DNA from: Aaosphaeria pasadenensis
Taxonomy: Eukaryota; Ascomycota; Dothideomycetes; Pleosporales
DNA: 64,000 nucleotides
Reading direction: 5' to 3'
Assembly: GCA_022813625.1 (NCBI GenBank)
Contig: JAKLMB010000018.1
Span: forward strand, 558,001 to 622,000
Part shown: in pieces, positions 44,745-53,711 of the stretch
How positions within the stretch are numbered: the stretch's first letter is position 1
Layout of the letters: every line of letters begins with the position of its first letter
Program-made: the position numbers and the translations under genes
Notes under the pieces: generated by a model
What the model was told of the DNA's origin: nothing
Seen by the model: the letters and a program-made list of their open reading frames with translations, nothing else
The model's database searches: none

Positions 44745-45260
44745 TCATGGTTTCGCCTTTGCTGTTTTCAGTTGCAATCGAGCACTTCTCCGAGGGGGTC
44801 CAGCTGCCTTGAGCCGCTTTTTCGGGGATGACTGGCCGGATGTCTTTTTCCTCTTTCGCGTGGTGATGTGCTCGTCTTGTTTGAGAGAGTGATGCTGCTC
44901 CTGGGTATTTTGTAGGTTGGAGGAAAGTAATGCGATGAAGCTGTCAAGGGACCGGTCATAGAGGACCTGGAGAACTTTGGAATAGAAGTCGTGTCGTAAT
45001 GAGGGAAGTGAATTCGGCTGAGCAACGATGATAGCAGAGACATCTTGCAGGCCTTTTTGGACCTCGTCAAGACGCTGCTGCGATTGAGCTTGAAGCATAG
45101 CACGGCATTCTTGTTGGTCTTTTGCCTTTTGAGCGATCCATTGAACATCTTTGTGGAAAAGATCGGGGTTTAACACAGAGACCCGGTGCGTGTTGTACTC
45201 CAGCGCGATTTCCGAAAGATCGAGATTGTGTTTCCTTCTCAGGAAGTCCTCTAGGGACAT
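44745..45260 (-). CDS. Small basic protein with C-terminal RRSARL motif
   Basis: Single exon, 171 residues. The N-terminal ~110 residues are helical (SLEDFLRRKHNLDLSEIAL, QQRLDEVQKGLQDVSAII), possibly coiled coil. The tail is strongly basic (TRKRKKTSGQSSPKKRLKAA) and ends in PPRRSARLQL, consistent with a nuclear protein. No family recognised. It is transcribed divergently from the kinase gene 239 bases away, whose product ends in nearly the same motif (LRRSARLRL), so the two may share regulation and a partner. Confidence 0.65.
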   Translation of the reverse strand: MSLEDFLRRKHNLDLSEIALEYNTHRVSVLNPDLFHKDVQWIAQKAKDQQECRAMLQAQSQQRLDEVQKGLQDVSAIIVAQPNSLPSLRHDFYSKVLQVLYDRSLDSFIALLSSNLQNTQEQHHSLKQDEHITTRKRKKTSGQSSPKKRLKAAGPPRRSARLQLKTAKAKP

Positions 45261-45499
45261 TTTGTGATGATTGTGGTGGTCGTCGTGATAATGTTGGTGG
45301 TGATGATGATACAGCTCCTTCTAACGTGAGGTTAGTTGGTATCCATCGGTTCAATGATTAGCTAATACCATCCTGCAAGGGACGATTTTAGCCGCCCGCC
45401 CTCACATTGATTCGGCGGCAAGCGCCAACCATATATCTACGCAGGAGGTAGTCTACGCGCACTCCTCAACGTACTACCATTTTTTCTTTCCAAGTCATT

Positions 45500-47123
45500 A
45501 TGGAGAGCGATCTATCCGACCAAATTGAACGCTTGAATCTATCGAACGAAATTTTTCAGAATGGCTGTCGTGTTATAGTACCGAAGCCATTTGCACGGTA
45601 TATTCATCACCGAACGCGTACCATAGATGCAGTCGTTGCTGGTATGCATATGAAACTGATCTGCCAAAAGGATTCAGGCGATCCAGCATTCATATTTGAA
45701 GAATCGAAACATCTAACCTGCATGCTTTATTTCGATTCAAGAAGCGGCGGCTTGCTGTTGCGAAATTTCTCACTGCTCAGTGTAAGACTGACAAAATTTG
45801 GGTCTCAAGACGATGTTGAGCCACTATACGCAAGTCTAGTGCCGATTTCCCTAGGAACCTGGCGTATGACATTCGGAGACGACGAGGACTCAACTCTGGT
45901 GTTCAGGGTTATCAATCCACTCCGCGAAGACCTACACTCTCAGCTCTCGAATATCAGCTATAACCCTCTTACCTTAAGCACGGCTGCTCCTTATAACACT
46001 TACATTCTAACGGAGCAAAGACACATCTGCGGCTCGACTTTTCCGACAAACGAGCCTGGTCGCAACTCTATCTATCAAGCGTGCCATTCAGAACATGGGC
46101 TTGTTGCAGTGAAATCTATATGGATGCAAGCGGTCGGCAATGAGGAAGCTAGCAATGCAAGCTTCATTAATTGCATTCACTCATGGGGTAGGGAGATCAA
46201 AATCCTCAAACAGATCCGCCATGTAAGATGAATATCACGTCAAATGAACAAGCTGACATACATAGGAATCTATCGTGGAATACCTGAGTCATGATGTCCG
46301 GTGCCTGACAATATTCCTGCGCTGGGTCGAGGGCACCGACCTGTCCAACATGAGAGATCGCCAGGGGATGTTCACAGGCTCTATCGAAGACTCAAACCGA
46401 ATTAACAAGGATATTTCCAGTGCGCTACAGTATATACACCAGAGAGGAATCGTTCATTGTGATATCAAGCCGGGCAATATCCTTTGGAATGATCGGCCAA
46501 TTCTCACCGATTTTGGATTGGCAAGACATGGCACTAGTCTGGCGAAAACCACACTTGGTGGCACACCATGGTACATAGCTCCAGAACTCTGGGCTGGTAA
46601 TGCCCCAGACGCCAGGGCCGACATCTACGCTTTGGGAGTGGTTATGCTATACACTTATCGATACATACCTCTACCAGAGAAAGGGACAAATTGGAACATA
46701 CGTCTCGCGGTCAGTGGAGATAAAAAGAATGCTGCTGTCTTGCATCAGTGGATGCTCCAGGTGCAAGAAACGAGGGGAAAGCTAGGCGACAGGCCGATCC
46801 TTACAGAAATGCTACGACCGGTGCCAGATAATCGCCCTACAGCATCAGAACTATATTCTTTCCTCTCAAGTGTACTCAGTTCTGAGCCCAAGCGCTACTC
46901 GCGGATCCTTTGCCCAGCGGAGGAGGTCACAGGTTCTGGTGGCACAACCATCCCTGACGAGGGCATGTACAAAGAGTGGAGAGAGCACTGCGCCAGCGAA
47001 CCTGCTGACGTGGCCCGGGAGAATACTGGAGATAAGAGGAAATGGGTGGCGAACGAGGATGGACGTGAGAGCACGGGAGGGCTTCGTAGGAGCGCCAGGT
47101 TAAGGCTACACAACACCACTTAG
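45500..47123 (+). CDS. Ser/Thr protein kinase with FHA-like N-terminus
   Basis: Exons 45500-46222 and 46266-47123 (43-nt intron) encode 526 residues. The N-terminal ~150 residues (CMLYFDSRSGGLLLRNFSLL, SLGTWRMTFGDDEDSTL) resemble a degenerate FHA-type beta sandwich seen before kinase domains in fungi. The kinase domain has VAVKSIWM (ATP-anchoring Lys), the catalytic loop HCDIKPGNILW, TDFGLAR, the activation end GGTPWYIAPELW and ADIYALGVVML. HCD for HRD marks a non-RD kinase; otherwise the key residues are present, so activity is likely. The C-terminal tail is basic and ends GGLRRSARLRLHNTT. Substrate unknown. It shares a short promoter region with the divergent basic-protein gene. Confidence 0.85.
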
Positions 47124-47231
47124 CCTACGCTGGCCCCACAAGATACACAAAGTCCCATGCACGGGACTCCTGTTATATTTAACTGTCGGGCTTGTCTCCA
47201 TTTCATTGCAGCCGGAATCTCAAATTTCAGA

Positions 47232-47860
47232 ATGACTTCAAGATCTTGTGTTTATCACGAAGCTCACACCCAATTCTTTAAAGCTCTAGGTCCCTACCTT
47301 GATGACTCCTTTCCTCCAATGATTTTCTTTTCCCGATTTTTTGGCTATGAGTACGTTGTCTCGACAATATCTAAGCATGGTTTCGGCAAAGGTCCAACAC
47401 ATGGCTCTACCAATGATAACTCGAAACCAAAGAAGAACGAAAACAAAATCATTGGATCATCGCTCATAACCCAACACCACATACTTCAAGTCTATACTGT
47501 TCCAGAATATGAAAACTTTCGCAAAGGCCTTTCGTGTGAATGTGGAGATAGCTATACTTGCATGTTCTGCTCTGCAGAATTGGGTAAGGACACGTGACTC
47601 GTTATAAACATAGCTAACTGGTATCAGGAGAAGGCCGCGCGAAAGATATCAAAGCAACTTTGAAGATGCTGCTGGAGAGAGATCTGAAAATCCAAAACGA
47701 CACTTTCGAGGCCTACAGTTGGGAAGCCAAACGCATCACTCAAATATTCCCAGAACTAGAAGATGCAGTCCGAAATTACCTCCTCGGTCTTGCTAATGAG
47801 GTGGATTGGTGGTGGGTCACAAGGGCTCCAATTCGACGACAAGGCATGCAGCAAAATTGA
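47232..47860 (+). CDS. Hypothetical Cys-containing protein, 194 residues
   Basis: Exons 47232-47583 and 47628-47860 (intron GTAAGG ... GCTAAC ... CAG). ATG 47232 was preferred to ATG 47157, which is only 34 bases past the kinase stop. Visible features: a possible zinc site CECGDSYTCMFC at the exon junction and a helical C-terminus (KMLLERDLKIQNDTFEAY) ending in VDWWWV. No known domain. Its last 85 coding bases overlap the 3' end of the opposite C2H2-like gene, so one of the two models may be wrong. Confidence 0.55.
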
Positions 47861-48171
47861 TCCCAGTTCTTCCCTTCTTTCATTAGCCTGATTAATTCAT
47901 CGTCCTCCACGTTTGTCCAATGCCTAGACTTTCGTACGTCCCACTGCGACTCAGAATTATAGCTGCAGAGTCTCTCGTGTCTCTCAAAGTCTGATAACAG
48001 CTTGAAGCCTTTCAAATGGCGGCAGCCATTCTCGGGACAGGAATATGATCTTTCTCTGTGCACTTCCCGTTCATGTTCTCTCAGGCCCCTTAGATGGTTA
48101 AAGCCTGGGGTACGGTGAGCAGGGTATTGAGCGGGTTGATTCATATTGGGAAAATGCACAGATGTGAGCAT
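47776..48171 (-). CDS. C2H2 finger plus SANT-like protein, probably incomplete
   Basis: Minus-strand frame of 131 residues from ATG 48171; it stays open upstream without an ATG, so a 5' exon may be missing. LRGLREHEREVH is the second half of a first finger whose Cys pair is absent, followed by an intact finger CPENGCRHLKGFKLLSDFER with HERLC. A SANT/Myb-like helix region follows (RHWTNVEDDELIRLMKEGKN). Fungal proteins pairing C2H2 fingers with this motif exist. Given the half finger and the overlap with the opposite gene it could be a truncated relic. Confidence 0.45.
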   Translation of the reverse strand: MLTSVHFPNMNQPAQYPAHRTPGFNHLRGLREHEREVHRERSYSCPENGCRHLKGFKLLSDFERHERLCSYNSESQWDVRKSRHWTNVEDDELIRLMKEGKNWDQFCCMPCRRIGALVTHHQSTSLARPRR

Positions 48172-48335
48172 TCCCCTTGTAGCACGAATGTGATGCGTTA
48201 TACGCACGGATTTTGTGGCTGCAGCATGTATGTTGGAGCTCAACGTATCTGCACAAGCTGCATATCGCGGTATGCCACGTAGGCCATGTGAAGTTCTGGC
48301 CAATAAGTAAAGAAACAAGATTTACTTAAAAGGTC

Positions 48336-48470
48336 AATCACTTCAGTCTCAACCACTTCGGTCTCAACCACTTCGGTCTCAATCACTTTGGTCTCAATCA
48401 CTTCAACTTCAATCACTTCAACCTCAATCACTTCAACCTCCATCACTTCAGCCTCCATTACTTCAGTCGC
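48336..48470 (+). repeat. Minisatellite, nine 15-nt units
   Basis: Nine units of the type AATCACTTCAACCTC in exact 15-nt register, with substitutions only. Read on the minus strand it encodes EVIEV/EVVET-like pentapeptides; on the plus strand it sits in the probable 5' UTR or promoter of the gene at 48510. Confidence 0.9.
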
Positions 48471-48509
48471 ACTCACTCTACCCTTTTATCGTCAACGACA
48501 ACAGAGAAA

Positions 48510-48893
48510 ATGGCGCCTTATGTCAAAGTCCTGGTAAACGAGTGGAGAAAGAAGGACAAACGTCTGGGTTGGGTGGAAAATACCGACGCCGAAGTTGGCA
48601 CACATCAGTTCGACCTTTGCTTAGGAGAAGGCATTCGTTTTCCAAGAACCACTACGGAAGCATTCAGGGCCAACCACTACTACTCAATCGTTGCCGAGCT
48701 CATCCCGTCGGGTGATTATGCTATTCTCGAGGTGGACCGATATCACAAACCCGTACGGGGATTCGTCGTCCCAAGAGGCCCTATCGACAAACTTAATTAC
48801 GCGGCTGATGCCGCTGAAAGCATTATGGTTATGTTCGGAAGTGCCGGTGTGATGATGTTGGTAGCCACGATTGCGTATGGCCTATCAGGTTAG
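48510..48893 (+). CDS. Hypothetical small membrane-tail protein, 127 residues
   Basis: Single exon from an ATG in good context (GAGAAAATGG). It has a soluble N-terminal part (YVKVLVNEWRKKDKRLGWVE, GDYAILEVDRYHKP) and one hydrophobic C-terminal segment (IMVMFGSAGVMMLVATIAYG), suggesting a tail-anchored protein. No family recognised. The minisatellite lies ~40 bases upstream of the ATG. Confidence 0.55.
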   Translation: MAPYVKVLVNEWRKKDKRLGWVENTDAEVGTHQFDLCLGEGIRFPRTTTEAFRANHYYSIVAELIPSGDYAILEVDRYHKPVRGFVVPRGPIDKLNYAADAAESIMVMFGSAGVMMLVATIAYGLSG

Positions 48894-49076
48894 ACATCGA
48901 ATATGAAGAGATTTGGCTTCAATTGCTCCTGCATTACTGCTTCTGTGACTTGCTGTGAATTTAACCATGCGATGCAAGCGATCTTGTGCATGGAATGGAT
49001 ATCGACCTCCGGGTGGCTTCCCCGCTGCTACTTCCTTTTTTGTCACAGCTCTGCACAGACTCAGCTGTTGAGATGC

Positions 49077-49135
49077 ATGCACGGACCAGTTTGTCAGTGG
49101 TTTAGCCAAGACCACTGACAAACTGGTCCGTGCAT
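49077..49135. repeat. Fold-back element copy 1 (perfect hairpin)
   Basis: Perfect inverted arms 49077-49101 and 49111-49135 (25 nt each) around the 9-nt loop TTAGCCAAG. The arm core begins GCACGGACCAGTTTGTCAG. It shares ~22 nt of arm and the same loop with the copy 28 bases downstream. Confidence 0.95.
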
Positions 49136-49163
49136 TCATTGAAAGACGGTCCTAGGCCGTTGG

Positions 49164-49216
49164 CACGGACCAGTTTGTCAGTGGTTTAGCCAAGACCACT
49201 GACAAACTGGTCCGTG
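49164..49216. repeat. Fold-back element copy 2 (perfect hairpin)
   Basis: Arms 49164-49185 and 49195-49216 (22 nt, perfect) around the same TTAGCCAAG loop as copy 1. The identity of both arms and loop between copies shows recent duplication or concerted maintenance. Confidence 0.95.
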
Positions 49217-49486
49217 TAGGTTGTCGGGCGCCTAATCGTACAAGGGGGCTGGTTATTCACAGCCTGCTTTCCTTGTAATATGTACATACGTGGGTTACTT
49301 CGGTCAACGCCGTGAAAGCCACCTGAAGACATATTACTTTTTGCATGTGTCAGAGGATTGGGGGTGCCATGCGCGGACTTCCACGGCCCGTGTGGTATCA
49401 ACCTCACTGAATAAATGCGGCAGGAGAAACGCACGTGATACATCGCCGAAAAGGAGACAAGAAGTAGTGACAAGTTCTATAAGTTG

Positions 49487-49540
49487 ACTCGCTCGTACGC
49501 CAACATTGACAGTACTCGCTCGTACACCAATATTACACAG
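49487..49540 (+). repeat. 27-nt direct repeat before the 49.5-kb gene
   Basis: Two imperfect 27-nt units, 49487-49513 and 49514-49540, both beginning ACTCGCTCGTAC. The second ends 5 bases before the ATG at 49546, so the repeat is in the 5' leader or core promoter. Confidence 0.75.
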
Positions 49541-49545
49541 CAATC

Positions 49546-50598
49546 ATGCTTGTCGAATCATTCGAAGCAGCTATAATTCTTGTTGGAACAGCAACCTTTG
49601 CTATCCAAACTCCTCTTCTACTGCCCCATCATCCGCTCAAGTTGGCCTTCTTGATTCATTCCGTTTGTACCTGGGGCCTTCTTTTCACAGCATTGTTTTT
49701 GGAAGATGTTCCCCGCCAGATCATAGTCTTCGTGGTATCTGAGTTGATTAATATAACGGAGGTGAGTTTGAATCATCGTATCGGGAATCAACTAACACTG
49801 TACAGGTTCGCTTCGCCTATTGGTTCCGTACTTGGCGGCTGAAGGACCTAGCTGGAAATCTGGCAGCTCTTTCTATGTCTTTATTCTCTTCTGGAAGAAT
49901 TGTTTGCGTGGTTATATCGTTTACCAGGTACGTAAACATAATAATACTTTGCAGACAATGACTAACGTGTGCAGCAACCATCTGAGTTCCCGGTGGCTCA
50001 TGCGAATCTTAGGATTTGCATGGCTTGGTCAATGCATCCTAGGACTATGGATCAGCAGAGTCGTTTCCTTATATCAACATCAGGTTTATGACGACAATAT
50101 GCTTCTAGTATCGCTCAAACCAGTGCTATACCTGCTGTCTTTGCTTCTCTGGATTATGATTTTCCTCCTTAGCGAGAAGGTCAGCAGTATATCAATAGTG
50201 CTGGTTAGTACCACTCATGAACCTGTACTTCTTATCTTACCATTAAACAGCTTTACACGGGAATGATCGCAATTCAGGGATTCATGTCAATGATACGTTT
50301 TGCTTGCATGAATCAAGCAGCAAGTAAATGTGCTACCGCAGTGGATCATGCTCGCGCAGGTAGAATGGTGACAGATATAGAGAACCCATATGGCCCAGAA
50401 AAGAGCCTCTGTGGGTATCTTGGATCTCGAATCTCGAAGCTCGGACGGAAACTTGGTATGGAATGCATCGAGGCATGGGGAACATCAATTGCTCCGAATA
50501 GCGAGCCGATAACTATTAAAGTAGTATCTCGACCGCCCCCGCAAACGTATGATGGACAGCACCCGCCACCGGTGTGTGCCGGATCGTCAAGGATCTAG
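49546..50598 (+). CDS. Multi-pass membrane protein, unknown family
   Basis: Exons 49546-49761, 49806-49927, 49975-50203 and 50251-50598 (introns of 44-47 nt) encode 304 residues. Six or seven hydrophobic segments, for example AAIILVGTATFAIQTPLLL, LAGNLAALSMSLF, LGFAWLGQCILGLW and LYLLSLLLWIMIFLL, precede a polar cytoplasmic-type tail rich in Pro/Arg at the end (VVSRPPPQTYDG). Frames of the exons agree across all junctions, which supports the model. It recalls small fungal transmembrane families such as RTA1-like proteins in size, but I see no diagnostic motif and assign no function. Confidence 0.65.
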
Positions 50599-51198
50599 TT
50601 TGTGCTAAGGAGTCTGACAATGCATTTGTCTCAAGCTTGTGCTCGTTGGATTTCGGAATAACTATGTGTTGGGATTGAAGCAAAATTTCCTAATCGGGTA
50701 TTGCTGGATATCGTGGTATAGCAGGGATAGATGAGGCTATCCGGGGATCACATGTATGGGGAAGGGATAGATGGATCGATCACGGCTGCCGAGAGAGAGA
50801 AATATCTACCTTTCCTACCCAGTCACCGATTGCGGGTCCTGCTTATGATGCTCCCTACAGAGGCGTCTATATAGCTTGGCACCCCGGTGGCCTGTCCAGC
50901 GCGCAAGCAAAATTGAATTACAGACACCAACAAGTCTTGCTTCCATGAGTGACTGACCACGATCACACCTCCGTCCCACCTGTACACCAATGAAATTGCA
51001 GCATAAGCACTCACGAGTACCATTAGGAAATGATTTCTCGCAATAGGGAGGCCCCAAATTCATACGTTAATGGCATTACCAAATCTGAATTTGGCTTTTG
51101 TTCCGCGTCGATTCACTTGCGGGATTCCAAAAACCACAACCGGAGAAGCCGGTGTTTACCCGAATTGCGGCTAGATACACGAATCATCCCCAAGTGAG
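50599..51198. other. Intergenic spacer
   Basis: About 600 bases, no gene recognised. Confidence 0.45.
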
Positions 51199-51591
51199 AT
51201 GAGCAACTTTACGTTACTGTCCATAATGTCATATCCACAGCTTATTGTCGATGCGGAGCAGAAGCCGAGTCATGTTGCATTTTCCGTCCCTGCTCCGCGG
51301 ATCGTGCGAAAAATCGTACGCGATGCTGATGACACTGAGGATCTTCGCAGGCAAGTTCTTGGACAAAAGTTATTACGTTGGATTGAAGAGCTGGCTCTTT
51401 TATTTTCGAAATGCGATATGCAGGCAGAGCCGATAGAAGGGACACATTTGATGCGCGTGGAAGTCTACGTTCCCCCACCAACAACTGTTGAGATCCGAGA
51501 GCCTGCCAAACAACGAAACTTGATGCAATTTCTACGAAGAACTACTCACCTATCCATGGGTCGACTTAGCACGATACAAGAAGAAATATGA
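51199..51591 (+). CDS. Hypothetical protein, 130 residues
   Basis: Single open frame with regular composition. A helical middle (DTEDLRRQVLGQKLLRWIEE) is followed by a short beta-like stretch (MRVEVYVPPPTTVEIREP) and a basic helix (KQRNLMQFLRRTTHL). A second in-frame ATG (MSYPQL) could be the start. No family recognised; could be a remnant. Confidence 0.45.
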   Translation: MSNFTLLSIMSYPQLIVDAEQKPSHVAFSVPAPRIVRKIVRDADDTEDLRRQVLGQKLLRWIEELALLFSKCDMQAEPIEGTHLMRVEVYVPPPTTVEIREPAKQRNLMQFLRRTTHLSMGRLSTIQEEI

Positions 51592-51963
51592 AATGTAACG
51601 TAATAGATTGCCTGTCAATTAAAAGTTGGCATCCTTCATACTGTTGGAGTCGGAAATAAGACGAGGGTGCCAGTGCTGGGATCTGACGGATAAGCGAGTT
51701 TTCACAACTAGGAGTAAGGTAGTTATTGAATTTATGCATCTCCAAAGCCACAAATCAAAGGAATGCATGCCCCCCACACCCGGCTGGAGGTCATCATGAA
51801 GGGATTTGCCGTACGTCCTTCAGCTATCATGCCATTGATTGATGCGTCAAGAGACCCCAACCATGTTGGAGCTCAGAGCTTGTATCACGGACCTAGCTCA
51901 CCTTGACCGATCCCAGAAGATTAGCCATTCTTTAAAATCAGAGGGGTCCCGATTAGATTCTAG
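51592..51963. other. Intergenic spacer
   Basis: About 370 bases with nothing recognised. Confidence 0.4.
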
Positions 51964-52323
51964 ATGGAATGGAGCAGTCTTCAATCTTTGAAAATCACCA
52001 ACATGAGCGAGAATAAATTTTCTTCAGAGTACGCCATAAAATTCCTGCAGGCGGTCTCCACAAAGCAAATCGAATTTCGTATCTGTCACCAAGAGAGCCA
52101 AAACAATGGCGAGACATATCTGGCAATCATCATGGCCAAAAGTGCTGGGTTTCCAACCTATCTCTCCAATTTCGGAGTAAATCGCGTAGAAACCATTGGT
52201 TCCGATTCCTTACACAAATACTTGCTCGTTGTCGTGGAAAATTACCAAAGGACGATACTTGTTATGTACCAAAAGTCTATCCTTGATGGAGCTCGTAAAT
52301 CCTCCATATCTACATGTATATGA
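51964..52323 (+). CDS. Small hypothetical protein, 119 residues
   Basis: Open frame with plausible amino-acid use (KFLQAVSTKQIEFRICHQES, KYLLVVVENYQRTILVMYQK). A later ATG at 52003 (MSENKF) is possible. No domain, signal peptide or membrane segment. It could be a real short gene or the leftover of a larger one. Confidence 0.35.
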   Translation: MEWSSLQSLKITNMSENKFSSEYAIKFLQAVSTKQIEFRICHQESQNNGETYLAIIMAKSAGFPTYLSNFGVNRVETIGSDSLHKYLLVVVENYQRTILVMYQKSILDGARKSSISTCI

Positions 52324-52714
52324 AATGTCAAAACTAATATATGAATAGTACAACAGCATGAGAGATATCTTGATGTCATCAAGTATTGTGATGAACATCA
52401 CCTATCTGGACGACAGGACATGTCGGACATGGACAAGAAGAAATTTGCAAAGACACATCTCTATCTAGAGGATGCTTCCAAATCAAAGACAGCCGATTCT
52501 GTTAGGAATTAGTCACCTATGATATAGACTTCATAATACACTGGTTTCATGGAATAGTCTAAAGTTGATCACTGAGGCGGTGAGGGCAAATATTGGCCAA
52601 TTGAACGTGATCAAGGCTCGTCAGCTGCTCATGATTACAGGGGAGATAGACGGGAGTGCAAGCCTGCATCCCCCGCGCCTTAACTAGGGGACTTGCATTG
52701 AGCTGTTGTCGCCA
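52324..52714. other. Intergenic spacer
   Basis: About 390 AT-rich bases; nothing recognised. Confidence 0.4.
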
Positions 52715-53475
52715 TCACTCGAATCGTCTCAACAAAGTCTCCATGACGCTCGACTTTCCAAGGGTCGGCATGATGTAGACAAGATGAAGTGCTTTGGCAA
52801 GCGCGACAATCGAAGTAAATTCAGCTATGTTTGGGCTCGATCGATTGTACGACATGAAAGAGGCATTATTTCGCACCCGTATCCTTGCCGTTATGGCTAG
52901 GCGACAACTCTCAAACGCTTCTGGCGACGCACTTTCCTCAACCCCGCCACCTTGGAGGACGCCAGTGCAGGTGCCCTTCGGGTTAGATGTCTCTAATTGG
53001 ATCAAAATCGCGACTGCTCGAGGGAGTTGCTGCCGTTGGTTGCTGCCGGCTCGAATTCCTTGCTACTTGGCTTAGCAGATGGAGTCAGGATGGCCTGTTT
53101 ACTTACGAGGAGTCCGCATAAGCTTGTCCATCCTCCAGTCAACAAGGTCTTTAGTAGCTGGACGCATCCCGCCCTCTTCTAGACGAGCATTTACAGCTTT
53201 ACGATAATCCTCCTTTCTATTTGGAGGCACCTTTGGCCAGCTCAGGTATTTTTTCTTCAACTCTATCGCTTCCTCGTGCGTGACAGTCTATATCTCGTAT
53301 TAGCACAGACAAGCCTGTAGCGGATGCATAACCCTTGCCTTAAAAAACTCCCAGTGATCATCGCCAGTGTAACCCGACAATCGCCGTGCCTTGTCGACAG
53401 GATCGCGTGCTGCAAGCTTTTCCATGTCCGAGTACTGTAGGGCCGTGCTTTCGTCCCTTGCAAGCTGAACCAAAA
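52715..53475 (-). pseudogene. Minus-strand gene remnant of unknown family
   Basis: Clear coding signal on the minus strand without an identifiable start. Segment 53475-53333 reads LARDESTALQYSDMEKLAAR then ARRLSGYTGDDHWEFFKA. A 45-nt intron 53332-53288 joins it in frame to THEEAIELKKKYLSWP and MRPATKDLVDWRMDKLMRTP (53287 to ~53130). A further frame continues to 52715 and may be a third exon after a GTAAGT donor near 53125. Upstream the frame runs into a poly-G/C tract with no ATG. It is most likely a 5'-truncated gene, though a missed first exon upstream of the tract is possible. Family unknown. Confidence 0.45.
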
Positions 53476-53505
53476 CTAAAGAATGAGAAATTTGCAAAGT
53501 TGTGA

Positions 53506-53528
53506 GGGGGGGGGGGGAGGGGGGCGGG
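53506..53528 (+). repeat. Poly-G tract
   Basis: Twelve G, one A, six G, one C and three G in a row. It sits at the upstream edge of the broken minus-strand gene and is a likely site of replication slippage or G-quadruplex formation. Confidence 0.9.
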
Positions 53529-53711
53529 AGGACACGATGCACCGTGCACCGTGCATAGGTTCGGGTGGGGTACACGGGCCGCCTCTTGGCGACGACCGAC
53601 AAACAGGATCAGCTAGCCTTGGCTTGAAACGGCAGTTGTACCAAACATCGGAAGCAAAATATCATTGTTGATTTTGGGAACGCAGGCTGATTGCCGTTCT
53701 AGCTACGCGGA

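Noticed and set aside
48336..48470. CRISPR-like array of regular repeats
   Set aside because: Units are contiguous 15-mers with no spacers; this is a minisatellite in a eukaryotic genome.
48240..48476. Minus-strand frame of EVIEV/EVVET pentapeptides
   Set aside because: Starts with GTG, mostly minisatellite, no folded part. Kept as a repeat rather than a gene.
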